Source: Nitrospira sp.
Lineage (GTDB): Bacteria; Nitrospirota; Nitrospiria; Nitrospirales; UBA8639
Direction of reading: 5' to 3'
DNA: 53,722 bases
Assembly (NCBI GenBank): GCA_028819435.1
Contig: JAPPLK010000114.1
Span: 1 to 53,722 of the forward strand
Part shown: positions 27,036 through 36,385 of the stretch, piece after piece
Layout: each line of letters opens with the position of its first letter
How positions within the stretch are numbered: the stretch's first letter is position 1
Notes under the pieces: generated by a model
Database searches by the model: none
Seen by the model: the letters and a program-made list of their open reading frames with translations, nothing else
What the model was told of the DNA's origin: nothing
Translations under genes and position numbers: made by a program

Positions 27036-27186
27036 TTCAGTCATTCCCTTCGACAAGCTCAGGACAGGCGTTGACAGAATAAGAGGCTGACCACGCCATA
27101 TTTGTCATCCTGAACGAAGAGAAGGATCTCCTTGCTGTCGTCCCCGACCCGATCGAGGATCCAGCTCTTTCGGTCGGGAATGACAG
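27036..27186. repeat. Cluster of dispersed repeats between pheA and hisC
   Basis: TCCCTTCGACAAGCTCAGGACAGG (27044-27067) belongs to the family also seen at 2697 and 29480. It is followed by TGTCATCCTGAACGAAG and, at about 27143-27186, a TGGATTCCCG-type palindrome in reverse orientation ending GGTCGGGAATGACA. No gene is visible. Confidence 0.6.
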
Positions 27187-27201
27187 AGGAGAGAAGGTCG
27201 A

Positions 27202-28305
27202 ATGCCCATCCGAATACATCCCGACATAGCCAAGCTTGTTCCGTATTCACCGGGGAAGCCCCTTGATGAGTTGGATCGGGAATTGGGAATCGGGGGAGCC
27301 GTGAAGCTCGCGTCCAATGAAAATCCTCTCGGCTCCTCCCCCAATGCGATTGCGGCATTGGATGAGGGAAAAGAAACCCTGCATCTCTATCCGGACGGCG
27401 GTGCGCATCATCTGACCCGCGCGCTGGCCGACAGGTGGAAGGTATCCGGCGATCAGGTCGTCGTGGGCAACGGGTCCGATGAAATCATCAGCCTGCTGGT
27501 CAAGACGTTCATGTCCCCCGGAGAGGAAGCCGTGATGGCGGATCACACCTTCGTCATGTATCGGCTCGCCGTGACCGGCGGGCACGGGGTCTGCGTAGAG
27601 GTGCCCTTGAACGACTGGCGTTACGATCTTCCGGCCATGGCGCGGGCCGTGACCGATCTAACGCGGGTGGTGTTCGTCTGCAATCCCAACAACCCCACGG
27701 GCACCATGGTAACCCGCGATGAAGTCCGGGAGTTCATGGCCGCGGTTCCGGATCACGTGATCGTGGTGTTCGACGAAGCTTATTATGAATACGTCCGTGA
27801 CCCGCAGTATCCCGACGCTCTCGAATACGTTCGACAAAACCGGGCGGTGGTGGTGTTGAGGACGTTTTCCAAGATTTACGGGCTGGCGGGATTGCGGATC
27901 GGATACGGACTCACGACGCCGGAGATCGCCGGGTATCTGCATCGCGTGCGTAACCCCTTCAACGCCAATACCCTGGCGCAATTCGCGGCGCGAGCCGCGT
28001 TGGGAGACGAACGACACGTGGCCGCGAGCCGCGCGCTCAATGAAACGGAAATGGCATCGGTGGACAACGGGCTTCGCGCATTGGGATTGGCGCCCCTTCC
28101 CAGCCAGGCCAACTTTCTCTATTTCGATACGCGCCGCGACGGCCGTGCCGTGTTCGACCGGCTTCTTCAAGAAGGAGTCATCGTTCGTCACATTGTCGGT
28201 TCGATGCTTCGCGTCACGATCGGACGGCCGGAGGAAAACCGTCGATTTCTGACGGCCTTGGGTCGCGTGCTGGAATCACTGCCGATGGATAAGGATTCCC
28301 GATGA
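27202..28305 (+). CDS. hisC: Histidinol-phosphate/aromatic aminotransferase (class I/II PLP enzyme)
   Basis: A 367-residue fold-type I aminotransferase. KLASNENPLGSSP binds substrate, VGNGSDEII and CNPNNPTGT contact PLP, FDEAYYEY carries the pyridine-binding Asp, and RTFSKIYGLAGLRIGYG holds the Schiff-base Lys. The family is HisC. The position between pheA and aroF suggests it also, or mainly, transaminates phenylpyruvate or hydroxyphenylpyruvate. Its stop overlaps the next gene by four bases. Confidence 0.93.
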   Translation: MPIRIHPDIAKLVPYSPGKPLDELDRELGIGGAVKLASNENPLGSSPNAIAALDEGKETLHLYPDGGAHHLTRALADRWKVSGDQVVVGNGSDEIISLLVKTFMSPGEEAVMADHTFVMYRLAVTGGHGVCVEVPLNDWRYDLPAMARAVTDLTRVVFVCNPNNPTGTMVTRDEVREFMAAVPDHVIVVFDEAYYEYVRDPQYPDALEYVRQNRAVVVLRTFSKIYGLAGLRIGYGLTTPEIAGYLHRVRNPFNANTLAQFAARAALGDERHVAASRALNETEMASVDNGLRALGLAPLPSQANFLYFDTRRDGRAVFDRLLQEGVIVRHIVGSMLRVTIGRPEENRRFLTALGRVLESLPMDKDSR

Positions 28306-29315
28306 TTATCGTATTCAAGCCGACTGCCACGGAAGAGGACATTGATCACGTGACGGATCGACTCCGGGAACTGGGCCTGAAATCGCAAATGTCACGCGGT
28401 GAGGAGCGCACCATCATCGGGGTGATCGGCGACGAGCGTCTGTTGGGCAACCAACCGCTCACGGTGTTCCCCGGCGTGGAAAGCGTGACGCCCATTTTGA
28501 CGCCGTGGAAACTGGTGGGCCGGGAGTTTCAACCCCAGGACACGACGATCGCGGTGGACCGGGTCACGGTGGGCGGCAACCGGTTGGTGGTGATGGCCGG
28601 CCCTTGTGCCGTTGAGAAATTGGAAGTGACCGTCGGGATTGCGCATGACGTCAAAGCCGCCGGGAGCGCGATCCTGCGGGGCGGTGCGTATAAACCACGC
28701 ACCTCTCCTTATTCGTTTCAAGGTCTTGGCCGGGAAGGGCTCGATTTCCTGGTTGAAGCCAAGAAGCAAACGGGGATGCCCGTGGTCAGCGAAATTCTGG
28801 ACCCTCGTGACACGGACGTATTTCTGGAAAAAGCCGACGTGATTCAGGTCGGGGCCCGGAACATGCAGAACTTCGAATTGCTCAAGGAAGTCGGGGCCTA
28901 TGACAAGCCGGTTCTCTTGAAACGAGGGCTGTCCGCCACGATCAAGGAATTTTTATTGTCGGCCGAATACATCATCTCCCGCGGCAATCGCAACGTGATG
29001 TTGTGTGAACGCGGCATCCGCACATTTGAAACCCAGTATCGGAATACGTTGGATCTGGCTGCGGTGCCGACGTTGAAAAAACTCTCGCACTTGCCGGTGA
29101 TCGTCGATCCCAGTCATGCGACGGGCAAATGGGACCTCGTGGCTCCCATGGCCAAGGCCGCCCTTGCGGCGGGTGCCGACGGGCTTCTGATCGAGGTCCA
29201 TTCGAATCCGGAATGCGCCCTCTGCGATGGCGAGGAATCGCTCAAACCCAGCCGGTTCAAGGAATTGATGGACGAACTGAAGGTTCTCGCGCACGCCGTG
29301 GGACGAGAATTGTAA
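28302..29315 (+). CDS. aroF: 3-deoxy-7-phosphoheptulonate (DAHP) synthase, type I beta
   Basis: A 337-residue first enzyme of the shikimate pathway, joining phosphoenolpyruvate and erythrose-4-phosphate. Residues 1-70 form the ferredoxin-like regulatory domain of the I-beta class ([17 protein letters not shown]). The barrel has [57 protein letters not shown] and IEVHSNPE with the metal ligands. ATGA coupling to hisC shows that precursor supply and transamination are co-regulated here. Confidence 0.95.
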   Translation: MIIVFKPTATEEDIDHVTDRLRELGLKSQMSRGEERTIIGVIGDERLLGNQPLTVFPGVESVTPILTPWKLVGREFQPQDTTIAVDRVTVGGNRLVVMAGPCAVEKLEVTVGIAHDVKAAGSAILRGGAYKPRTSPYSFQGLGREGLDFLVEAKKQTGMPVVSEILDPRDTDVFLEKADVIQVGARNMQNFELLKEVGAYDKPVLLKRGLSATIKEFLLSAEYIISRGNRNVMLCERGIRTFETQYRNTLDLAAVPTLKKLSHLPVIVDPSHATGKWDLVAPMAKAALAAGADGLLIEVHSNPECALCDGEESLKPSRFKELMDELKVLAHAVGREL

Positions 29316-29325
29316 CCCGCCGTTT

Positions 29326-29524
29326 CCCCTCCTTTGTAAGGAGGGGTAGGGGAGATAGAGGGTTTCTCTGGTAGGGGCGGGCGGGCGACCGGCCGGTCGC
29401 CCCTACGTCTGTGAAGAGAACGACCCTGGATTCCCGCGTTCGCGGGAATGACGGATAGGAAGACGAACGTCGTTCATGCCTGTCCTGAGCGTTCTTCGAC
29501 TTCGCTGTCGCTACGCTCAGAACG
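29326..29524. repeat. Cluster of four different dispersed repeats between aroF and tyrA
   Basis: In order: CCCCTCCTTTGTAAGGAGGGG (about 29327-29347), GTAGGGGCG...CGCCCCTAC (about 29372-29407), TGGATTCCCG...CGGGAATGAC (about 29425-29453) and CCTGTCCTGAGCG...CGCTACGCTCAG (about 29480-29520). Each recurs elsewhere in the window. No gene is visible; the cluster separates two halves of the aromatic pathway. Confidence 0.75.
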
Positions 29525-29554
29525 AACGGAAGCGAAGGGAATCACTGCACGCGG

Positions 29555-30427
29555 ATGCCTATGACCGTCCATTTCAAACAAGTCACGATTGTCGGAGTCG
29601 GTTTGATCGGCGGCTCCATGGGGATGATCCTGAAGCGTGAGGGGCTGGCCGATCGCGTCGTCGGCGTGGGCCGGACTCTGGCCAATCTGGAATTGGCCGT
29701 GCAAGTCGGGGCCATTGATGCATATGAGCGTGATCCCAAGGCAGCGATTCCGGGGACGGAGTTGGTCATTCTCGCCACGCACGTGGAAAGTTACGCCGGG
29801 CACCTCAAGGAATGGGGACACCTCCTGGATCCCGGAACGATCGTCAGCGACGTGGGAAGCGTCAAGGGCCCCCTGGTGGAACAGGTGGAAGCACTGGTTC
29901 CGGCCGGCGTGCATTTCGTGGGTGCGCATCCCATCGCCGGGAAGGAATCGTCCGGGGTCGGGGAAGGGTCCGTCGATTTGTTTGGCAATGCCCTGTGTCT
30001 GGTCACGCCGACGGCGAACACCGATCCCCAGGCCCTCCGCATGGTGCAGCACGTCTGGGAAACCATGGGAAGCATTGTCCGGTCGATCGACCCGTTTGTG
30101 CACGATTGGATCCTGGGAGCGGTCAGCCACCTGCCCCACGTGGCAGCCTTCGCACTCATGAACGCCTTGACGGATCTTCAGGAACGGGACGAGGCGGATT
30201 TACCGGACTATGCCGGCGGCGGCTTGCGGGATACGACCCGAATTGCGGCCGCGTCTCCGGAAATGTGGCGCGATATTTTTCTGTGGAACGCCGATAATCT
30301 TCTCACGATGATCGAAGCCATGGAAAAACACTTACAACGCTTCAAGGCGTTGATCCAAGCCAAGGACGGCCCGGGCTTGGAGCGCGAAATCGCCAAGGCG
30401 CGGGAAGCGCGGCAGCGGCTGAAATGA
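29555..30427 (+). CDS. tyrA: Prephenate dehydrogenase
   Basis: A 290-residue NAD(P)-dependent enzyme for tyrosine synthesis. VTIVGVGLIGGSMGM is the Rossmann nucleotide loop, VSDVGSVKG and FVGAHPIAGKESSG include the catalytic His, and AVSHLPHVAAFALMNA belongs to the helical dimerisation domain. No ACT domain follows. ATG 29555 or 29561 could be used. Coupled to aroA by an ATGA overlap. Confidence 0.93.
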   Translation: MPMTVHFKQVTIVGVGLIGGSMGMILKREGLADRVVGVGRTLANLELAVQVGAIDAYERDPKAAIPGTELVILATHVESYAGHLKEWGHLLDPGTIVSDVGSVKGPLVEQVEALVPAGVHFVGAHPIAGKESSGVGEGSVDLFGNALCLVTPTANTDPQALRMVQHVWETMGSIVRSIDPFVHDWILGAVSHLPHVAAFALMNALTDLQERDEADLPDYAGGGLRDTTRIAAASPEMWRDIFLWNADNLLTMIEAMEKHLQRFKALIQAKDGPGLEREIAKAREARQRLK

Positions 30428-31719
30428 GTACGCTCACGATTACGCCGCAAGGACCCTTGCGCGGGACGCTTCAAGTGCCCGGTGACAAATCCATCACCCA
30501 TCGGGCCTTGCTCGCCAGCGCCTTGGCCGAAGGCTCCGCCACGATTACAGGCTATTGTCGAGGAGAAGATTGCCTGAATACCCTCCATGCCTTGCAGATG
30601 TTGGGCATCAACGTCGAAGTCGAAACGGACACGGTTCGAGTCTGGGGTAAAGGCTTGGGTGGATTGACCGAGCCCGTGCAGCCGTTGGATTGCGGCAATG
30701 CCGGGACGGGCCTTCGCCTGCTGGCGGGCGTGCTGGCCGGCCAACCGTTTTTTTCAATCCTGACGGGTGACGACTCGCTACGCCGCCGCCCCATGGGCCG
30801 GATCGTCAACCCCCTGCGCATGATGGGCGCGGCCATTCAAGGCAGGAAAGGTGGAGAATTGGCGCCGCTGGCCATCCAGGGAGGAGCCTTACGGGGCATT
30901 GAATATCAATCGCCGGTCTCGAGTGCGCAGATCAAGTCGGCGGTCCTCTTTGCGGGCCTGTTCGCCGAGGGAGAGACCCGGTTCTCCGAGCCCTTGCAAT
31001 CGCGGGACCATACCGAGCGGATGTTCAGGTATCTGGGAATTCCGCTCGAAATCGATGGGTGTCGCGTCGTCCTGAAGGGACGCCCCACCTATGCGGCCAA
31101 GGATCTGTCGGTTCCCGGTGACCTGTCCGCGGCTGCCTTCTTTCTCGTAGGTGCGACCCTGGTTCCCGATTCCGAGGTCCGGATCGACAACGTTGGCCTC
31201 AATCCGGCCAGGACGGGGATCTTGGATATTCTCGGCGAAATGGGCGCTGATATCAGGATCGTCAATCCCAGGGAAGAGGCCGGTGAGCCGGTGGGGGATC
31301 TGGTGGCCCGCACGGCCCCGCTACGCGGGGTGACCATCGAAGCCGCACGCGTCCCCAAAATGATCGACGAATTTCCCATTTTTTGCGTGGCCGCGGCACT
31401 GGCCCAAGGCCGGACCGTGGTGACGGGTGCCGAAGAGTTGCGCGTCAAGGAAACCGACCGGATCCGGACCATGGCCGCGGAACTCACCACGCTCAACGTC
31501 CCCATTCAGGAAACCCCGGACGGATTCATTCTTGAGGGGGGTGCCTCCATCAAAGGCGGGACTTGCATGAGCCATGGCGACCATCGCGTCGCCATGGCCT
31601 TGGCCATCGCCGCGTTGACCGGTGACGCGCCAACGACCATTCTCGATACCGGCTGCATTGCGACCTCCTTCCCGGATTTTCATGACAACCTGTTGGAATT
31701 ATTGACAATTTCACATTGA
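30424..31719 (+). CDS. aroA: 3-phosphoshikimate 1-carboxyvinyltransferase (EPSP synthase)
   Basis: A 431-residue two-domain enzyme adding enolpyruvate to shikimate-3-phosphate. VPGDKSITHRALLASALAEG holds the substrate-binding Lys/Ser/Arg, GNAGTGLRLLAGVL the conserved N-A-G-T motif, SSAQIKSAVLFAGL, KETDRIRTMAAEL and HGDHRVAMALAIAA further active-site residues. Full length. A miniature inverted-repeat element starts 13 bases after its stop. Confidence 0.95.
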   Translation: MSTLTITPQGPLRGTLQVPGDKSITHRALLASALAEGSATITGYCRGEDCLNTLHALQMLGINVEVETDTVRVWGKGLGGLTEPVQPLDCGNAGTGLRLLAGVLAGQPFFSILTGDDSLRRRPMGRIVNPLRMMGAAIQGRKGGELAPLAIQGGALRGIEYQSPVSSAQIKSAVLFAGLFAEGETRFSEPLQSRDHTERMFRYLGIPLEIDGCRVVLKGRPTYAAKDLSVPGDLSAAAFFLVGATLVPDSEVRIDNVGLNPARTGILDILGEMGADIRIVNPREEAGEPVGDLVARTAPLRGVTIEAARVPKMIDEFPIFCVAAALAQGRTVVTGAEELRVKETDRIRTMAAELTTLNVPIQETPDGFILEGGASIKGGTCMSHGDHRVAMALAIAALTGDAPTTILDTGCIATSFPDFHDNLLELLTISH

Positions 31720-31732
31720 ATTCTATAATAAT

Positions 31733-31874
31733 GGAACCTCTGAGTTATTGTGATAGCGGGATGCAGGGCAAGGCGTCCTGCAGCGAAACCCGAGGCTTAT
31801 CAGAGAGATAGGTGAGGGTTGAGCGAGGACACAACGCAGCCCTGCGCCCGATAGTGCAGTAAATCAGAGGTTCC
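31733..31874 (+). mobile_element. Miniature inverted-repeat element, copy 1 (142 bp)
   Basis: Ends GGAACCTCTGA and its inverse TCAGAGGTTCC; flanked by an exact 4-base target duplication TAAT (31729-31732 and 31875-31878). The core reads GATAGCGGGATGCAGGGC to GAGCGAGGACACAACGC. It carries no gene. It separates aroA from cmk. Confidence 0.85.
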
Positions 31875-31895
31875 TAATGCCTTTTTCCGGGGACC

Positions 31896-32579
31896 GTGGA
31901 GACATCTGCCCAAAGGCGAGGCTTCCTCATCACGATTGATGGCCCTGCCGGGGCGGGGAAGAGTACGACGGCGCGGGCGTTGGCTGCGCGTTTGGGGTAC
32001 GCCTATCTGGACACGGGCGCCCTTTACCGCACGGTTGCCTGGGTGGTCCGGCGAGCAGGGATAGATTGCGCCGACGTCGAGGCCATGGAGGCGCTGTTGT
32101 CCTCAATGGATTTTCACGTGTCTCTCGACGAGGGGGTGACGCGAACGTTTATCGACAACGAGGAAATCACCGGACAATTGCGTTCACCCGAGATCAGCCG
32201 GTTGGCGTCGACCGTGGCGGCGCTACCGTACGTGCGCGACCGGTTGTTACCGATTCAGGCACGGTTTAACCGTAAGGGCGGAATCGTGGCTGAAGGCCGG
32301 GACATGGGAACCCGGGTGTTTCCCGAAGCGGACGTGAAATTTTTTCTCGAGGCGGACATCGAGACACGGACGACTCGCCGGCACCGGGAGACGGTGCGCG
32401 ACGGTCATCCCGAAACACAGCCGGATACCCGGCGGGCCATTGAGGAACGGGACGCCAACGATCTCTCGCGAGTAACCGCGCCGTTGAAGCCGGCCAGTGA
32501 CGCGGTCGTGATCGATTCCTCGTTCTTGACGGTTGAGCAGGTGGTGGAACGTATGCTGGCGTGGATTCCGGGTGAGTAG
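31896..32579 (+). CDS. cmk: Cytidylate kinase
   Basis: A 227-residue P-loop kinase phosphorylating CMP and dCMP. IDGPAGAGKSTTARALA is Walker A, YLDTGALYRTVAW, AEGRDMGTRVFPEADVKFFL and RHRETVRDG are conserved CMP kinase blocks with the substrate-binding residues, followed by the lid and DDVV-like SDAVVIDSS. The start is taken at GTG 31896, just 22 bases beyond a miniature element; no convincing SD is seen, so the native leader may have been displaced. It overlaps the start of plsC. Confidence 0.93.
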   Translation: METSAQRRGFLITIDGPAGAGKSTTARALAARLGYAYLDTGALYRTVAWVVRRAGIDCADVEAMEALLSSMDFHVSLDEGVTRTFIDNEEITGQLRSPEISRLASTVAALPYVRDRLLPIQARFNRKGGIVAEGRDMGTRVFPEADVKFFLEADIETRTTRRHRETVRDGHPETQPDTRRAIEERDANDLSRVTAPLKPASDAVVIDSSFLTVEQVVERMLAWIPGE

Positions 32580-33213
32580 CGTGGTCTATGGAGTCCTGTG
32601 GATTCTCACTCGCGTGGCCGGCCGCGTGTTCCTGCACTATCGGACGCGGGGCGTGGAACACGTCCCGGCTGCGGGCGGGGTATTGTTGGCGGCGAATCAC
32701 GCGAGTTACGCGGATATTCCGTTGTTGGGTTGCGGGGTCCGGCGTCGCCTCTTTTACCTGGGACGGGCCAATTTATTTTCCTGGCCCTTGGTGGGGCCAA
32801 TCCTTCGGTGGCTGGGATGGATTCCGTTGAAGACCGAGCGACTGGACCGACAAGCGTTCCGTACAGCGGTGGAGTTGCTCAAGGCGGGCAAGGCCGTGGT
32901 CATTTTTCCGGAGGGGACGCGAACGTTGGACGGCACGCTGCAGCCCGGCAAACCGGGCATCGGGGTGCTCGTGGCCGAAGCCCGGTGTCCCGTCGTGCCT
33001 GTCTATCTCAGGGGCACGTATCAGGTGCTTCCGACCGGGGCGTCCCGACTGACCCGGCATCCGGTGGAAGTGTCGTTCGGCGAAACCATGGATTTTCAAG
33101 AGGAATGCCGGCAATACCAGGGAAAGGAACTGTACCAACGGATCAGTCAGACAGTAATGGCGCGGATTGCCGAATTGCGCGGCGTGGATCATTCGGCAGT
33201 ACCGACAACATGA
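32572..33213 (+). CDS. plsC: 1-acyl-sn-glycerol-3-phosphate acyltransferase
   Basis: About 213 residues, membrane-associated, converting lysophosphatidate to phosphatidate. AANHASYADIP is the catalytic N-H-x4-D box, FPEGTRTLDG the substrate-binding box, and GVLVAEARCPVVPVYLRG the third conserved block. A hydrophobic N-terminal segment anchors it. GTG 32572, overlapping the cmk stop by eight bases, or GTG 32581 is the likely start. Confidence 0.9.
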   Translation: MSSVVYGVLWILTRVAGRVFLHYRTRGVEHVPAAGGVLLAANHASYADIPLLGCGVRRRLFYLGRANLFSWPLVGPILRWLGWIPLKTERLDRQAFRTAVELLKAGKAVVIFPEGTRTLDGTLQPGKPGIGVLVAEARCPVVPVYLRGTYQVLPTGASRLTRHPVEVSFGETMDFQEECRQYQGKELYQRISQTVMARIAELRGVDHSAVPTT

Positions 33214-33284
33214 ACCAGAGAGATTGAGCCTCCACGTCGGTTCCGGCTCGATCCCCGCAACAACGGTTGCCGAAAGGCGATTGT

Positions 33285-33310
33285 GTAGGGGCGGACCCCC
33301 GTGTCCGCCC
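33285..33310 (+). repeat. GTAGGGGCG-type repeat in the rpsA leader
   Basis: 26 bases, GTAGGGGCGGACC then CGTGTCCGCCC, ending 19 bases before the rpsA start. It matches 34983-35008 inside rpsA at 22 of 26 positions. Confidence 0.75.
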
Positions 33311-33329
33311 GAGGAATGAGGAATCATCG

Positions 33330-35057
33330 ATGAGCATGGAAGTCGCTGAAGAAATGGACCGCGGGGCACTGGAAGCCCTGTATGAAGAAAGCTTCAAAAA
33401 TTGCGAAGAAGGCACGATTACGGAAGGCCGGGTCGTGGTTATTCAAAAAGACCGGGTGATCGTGGACATCGGGTATAAATCCGAAGGCATCATTTCGACG
33501 AACCAGTTTATGCCTGACGAACTGAACACGTTGACCGTTGGTGACCGCATCCAGGTGTACATTGAGCAGCGTGAAGACGCGGAAGGGAATTTGCTCCTCT
33601 CCAAGGAAAAAGCCGACAAGATGAAAATCTGGGATGAGCTGGAAGTCGCGCATCAGGAGGAGCGGGAAGTCCAAGGGAAAGTGGTCTCGCGCATCAAAGG
33701 CGGCATGATGGTGGATATCGGGGTGAAGGCCTTTTTACCCGGTTCGCAAATCGACCTGACGCCCGTTCGCGACCTGGATGGCCTGGTCGGTAAGACCTTC
33801 CCGTTTAAAATCATCAAAATTAATCATCGCCGCGGCAACGTGGTGATTTCCCGCAGGGCCCTCCTGGAAGAAACGCGGGACAAGCGGCGACAAACCACGC
33901 TCTCGACCCTCGCCGAGGGGCAGTTACTGGAAGGCACCGTGAAAAATATCACCGATTACGGCGCGTTTCTGGATTTGGGCGGCATCGACGGCCTGCTGCA
34001 CATCACCGACATTTCCTGGGGACGGGTCGGTCATCCCTCCGATATGTTTGCCGTTGGGGACAGGTTGGAAGTGCTCGTGCTCAAGTACGACCGCGAGTCC
34101 GGACGCATATCCTTGGGGCTCAAGCAGAAGACCGCCGATCCCTGGATGAACATCGCCTCCAAATACCCCGAGGGGTCGCGGGTGAGCGGCAAGGTCGTCA
34201 GCCTGACCGATTATGGCGCATTCGTGGAACTGGAGCCGGGTGTCGAGGGGCTCGTCCACGTCTCGGAAATGTCCTGGACGCATGAAGTGCGCCATCCGTC
34301 ACGGGTGGTTGCGGTGGGAGACGCCATCGACGCGCAAGTGCTGCACGTGGACCAGCAAGGTCGCAAGATTTCACTCGGGATGAAACAGACTGCACCGAAT
34401 CCGTGGGACGTCATTCAAGCCCGCTACCCGGTGGGCACGCAAATCGAGGGGAAAGTCAAGAGCGTCACGGACTTCGGGGCCTTCGTGGGATTGGACGAAG
34501 GCATCGACGGCCTGATTCATATTTCGGACATGTCGTGGACCAGACACGTCAAGCATCCTTCGGAATTGTTCAAGAAAGGACAACGGGTGTCCGCGGTCAT
34601 TTTGCGCATCGACAAAGAAAAAGAGCGGTTGTCGCTGGGCTACAAGCATCTCACGGCAGACCCGTGGGAAGCGGATATCCCGGCGCGGTATCAGGTGGGC
34701 AGCGTCGCGAACGGGACGGTTTCCAAGATCGCGGATTTCGGCGTGTTCGTCGAACTGGATGGGGACGTGGAGGGGTTGATCCACGTCAGTGAAGTCGGGC
34801 CGGACGGGGCGAATAAGCTGGAGGAGAACTTTGCCATAGGCCGAAACGTGACCGCGAAGATCGTCAAAGTCGATTGTGAAGAACGGAAAATTGCATTGAG
34901 CGTGAAAGACTGTCCGCAGGAACCGGGAAGCCAGGCAACCGAAGCGGCGAGCGACCAGTGCAACATCGACCCGGAACCCGACGTAGGGGCGAACCTGCGT
35001 GTTCGCCCTGACCCTGATCAAGAGCAGGACGTCCCGCCCTCGACGGAAACGACGTAG
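33330..35057 (+). CDS. rpsA: 30S ribosomal protein S1
   Basis: A 575-residue RNA-binding ribosomal protein with six S1 OB-fold repeats, starting near residues 29, 112, 200, 285, 372 and 460 (for example KNITDYGAFLDLGG, SLTDYGAFVELEPG, SVTDFGAFVGLDEG, KIADFGVFVELDGD). It helps 30S subunits bind mRNA. The start at 33330 (MSMEVAEEMD) is chosen; the upstream in-frame codons are a dispersed repeat. The C-terminal tail after the last S1 domain includes DVGANLRVRPDPD, encoded by another copy of that repeat. Confidence 0.96.
   Translation: MSMEVAEEMDRGALEALYEESFKNCEEGTITEGRVVVIQKDRVIVDIGYKSEGIISTNQFMPDELNTLTVGDRIQVYIEQREDAEGNLLLSKEKADKMKIWDELEVAHQEEREVQGKVVSRIKGGMMVDIGVKAFLPGSQIDLTPVRDLDGLVGKTFPFKIIKINHRRGNVVISRRALLEETRDKRRQTTLSTLAEGQLLEGTVKNITDYGAFLDLGGIDGLLHITDISWGRVGHPSDMFAVGDRLEVLVLKYDRESGRISLGLKQKTADPWMNIASKYPEGSRVSGKVVSLTDYGAFVELEPGVEGLVHVSEMSWTHEVRHPSRVVAVGDAIDAQVLHVDQQGRKISLGMKQTAPNPWDVIQARYPVGTQIEGKVKSVTDFGAFVGLDEGIDGLIHISDMSWTRHVKHPSELFKKGQRVSAVILRIDKEKERLSLGYKHLTADPWEADIPARYQVGSVANGTVSKIADFGVFVELDGDVEGLIHVSEVGPDGANKLEENFAIGRNVTAKIVKVDCEERKIALSVKDCPQEPGSQATEAASDQCNIDPEPDVGANLRVRPDPDQEQDVPPSTETT
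34983..35008 (+). repeat. GTAGGGGCG-type repeat inside the rpsA coding sequence
   Basis: GTAGGGGCGAACC then CGTGTTCGCCC, read in frame as part of the S1 C-terminal tail. Same length as the copy in the rpsA leader. Confidence 0.8.
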
Positions 35058-35074
35058 AGGATTGACGCTGAGGT

Positions 35075-35965
35075 ATGAGCGACGGACCTTCAAGAACATC
35101 TCCTTCCAAGTGGCGACGGGTCCTCTGGATCGTTGTCGTTGCCGGGACGTTAGCCGTGGCGGGGAATGCGTTGTTCCCGGAACTCGCCACAGTCGGCAAG
35201 GAGCGCATCGCGCTCGTCAGGATCGAAGGCCCTATTCTGGATTCGCGATCCACCGTGGATGAGTTGGAATCGTATGGCCATGATCCGCTCGTCAAGGCCA
35301 TTGTCATTCGGATCGATTCTCCGGGCGGCGGGGTTGCGGCTTCTCAAGAGATTTATAATGCGGTCAAACGGGTGCGGGCGGAAAAACAAAAAACGGTTGT
35401 GGCCTCCATGGGAACGGTGGCGGCGTCCGGCGGGTATTATATCGCAGTCGCCTCCGACCGTATCCTGGCCAATCCCGGAACCCTCACGGGCAGTATCGGC
35501 GTGATTATGCAATTGGCCAATTTTGAAGAGCTCATGGACAAAATCGGCGTCAAAAATTTTGTCATCAAGAGCGGACGGTATAAGGACGTGGGGTCTCCGT
35601 TTCGCATGATGGGTGAAGAGGATCGGAAGCTGTTGCAATCGGTCATGGACGATGCTCATCGTCAGTTTATCGAGGCCGTGGCCGAAGGGCGCGCGCTGGA
35701 CGTCGCCGACGTTGAAGTCTTGGCCGATGGACGGGTGTTGACCGGGCAACAGGCCAAAGACGTGCTTCTCGTCGATGATCTGGGAGACCTGAAAGACGCC
35801 GTCAAACTGGCGGCGAGAATGACCGGGATAAAAGGCTCTCCGGCAGTGATCGAGACGACACCGGAATTTTCATTCCGTGATTGGCTGGTGGGGTCCCTGT
35901 TCGGCGACACGCCCGCGTTGCCGCTTCAAACGGGAATAAACCTCATGTATTTCATGGCGCTGTAG
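35075..35965 (+). CDS. sppA: Signal peptide peptidase SppA
   Basis: A 296-residue serine protease of family S49 that digests cleaved signal peptides at the inner membrane. A single N-terminal membrane anchor (about residues 15-33) is followed by RIDSPGGGVAAS, GTVAASGGYYIA with the Ser nucleophile, and IKSGRYKDVGSP with the catalytic Lys. The length matches the short, single-domain form. It starts 17 bases after rpsA. Confidence 0.93.
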   Translation: MSDGPSRTSPSKWRRVLWIVVVAGTLAVAGNALFPELATVGKERIALVRIEGPILDSRSTVDELESYGHDPLVKAIVIRIDSPGGGVAASQEIYNAVKRVRAEKQKTVVASMGTVAASGGYYIAVASDRILANPGTLTGSIGVIMQLANFEELMDKIGVKNFVIKSGRYKDVGSPFRMMGEEDRKLLQSVMDDAHRQFIEAVAEGRALDVADVEVLADGRVLTGQQAKDVLLVDDLGDLKDAVKLAARMTGIKGSPAVIETTPEFSFRDWLVGSLFGDTPALPLQTGINLMYFMAL

Positions 35966-35989
35966 AAAATCTCTCCTCTCCCCTCTTTT

Positions 35990-36030
35990 CTCCCTCTCCC
36001 CTGGTGGGAGAGGGTTAGGGTGAGGGGGGG
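35990..36030 (+). repeat. CCCTCTCCC...GGGAGAGGG palindromic repeat
   Basis: Second copy of the repeat at 9948, lying between sppA and the HU/IHF gene; hairpin-forming. Confidence 0.7.
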
Positions 36031-36082
36031 GTAAGCCCGGTGAGCGCAAATGGCGCCGAATCAGTCATCAAGGAGAGGAGTC

Positions 36083-36385
36083 ATGACCAAGGCACACCTG
36101 ATTGAGAAAGTGGTGGAAAAAGCCAAAACGCTCAGCCGCCGTGACGCGGAAAAGGTGGTGAATGGTATTTTCGACTCCATCCGTGACGCCTTGAAGCGAG
36201 GTGAGAAAACGGAGATTCGCGGGTTTGGCAGTTTCCGGTTGCGCGTCAGGCGCACCAAGGACGGGCGAAACCCGAAAACCGGAGAGACCGTATCCGTGCC
36301 TGAAAAACGCATGCCGTTCTTTAAGGCGGGTAAAGAGGTCAAGGAATTACTCAACGAAGAAAGGCCGTCGTATGAGCAATCCTGA
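36083..36385 (+). CDS. HU/IHF-family DNA-binding protein
   Basis: A 100-residue nucleoid protein. MTKAHLIEKVVEKAKTLSRRDAEKVVNGIF forms the helical dimer body; EIRGFGSFRLRVR and GRNPKTGETVSVPEKRMPFFKAGKEVKE form the beta-arms, with the Pro that intercalates and bends DNA in the RNPKTGE loop. The ATG at 36083 has AGGAG seven bases before it (AGGAGAGGAGTC). Its position after rpsA-sppA resembles ihfB, but HU cannot be excluded. The gene overlaps the next by 14 bases. Confidence 0.9.
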   Translation: MTKAHLIEKVVEKAKTLSRRDAEKVVNGIFDSIRDALKRGEKTEIRGFGSFRLRVRRTKDGRNPKTGETVSVPEKRMPFFKAGKEVKELLNEERPSYEQS

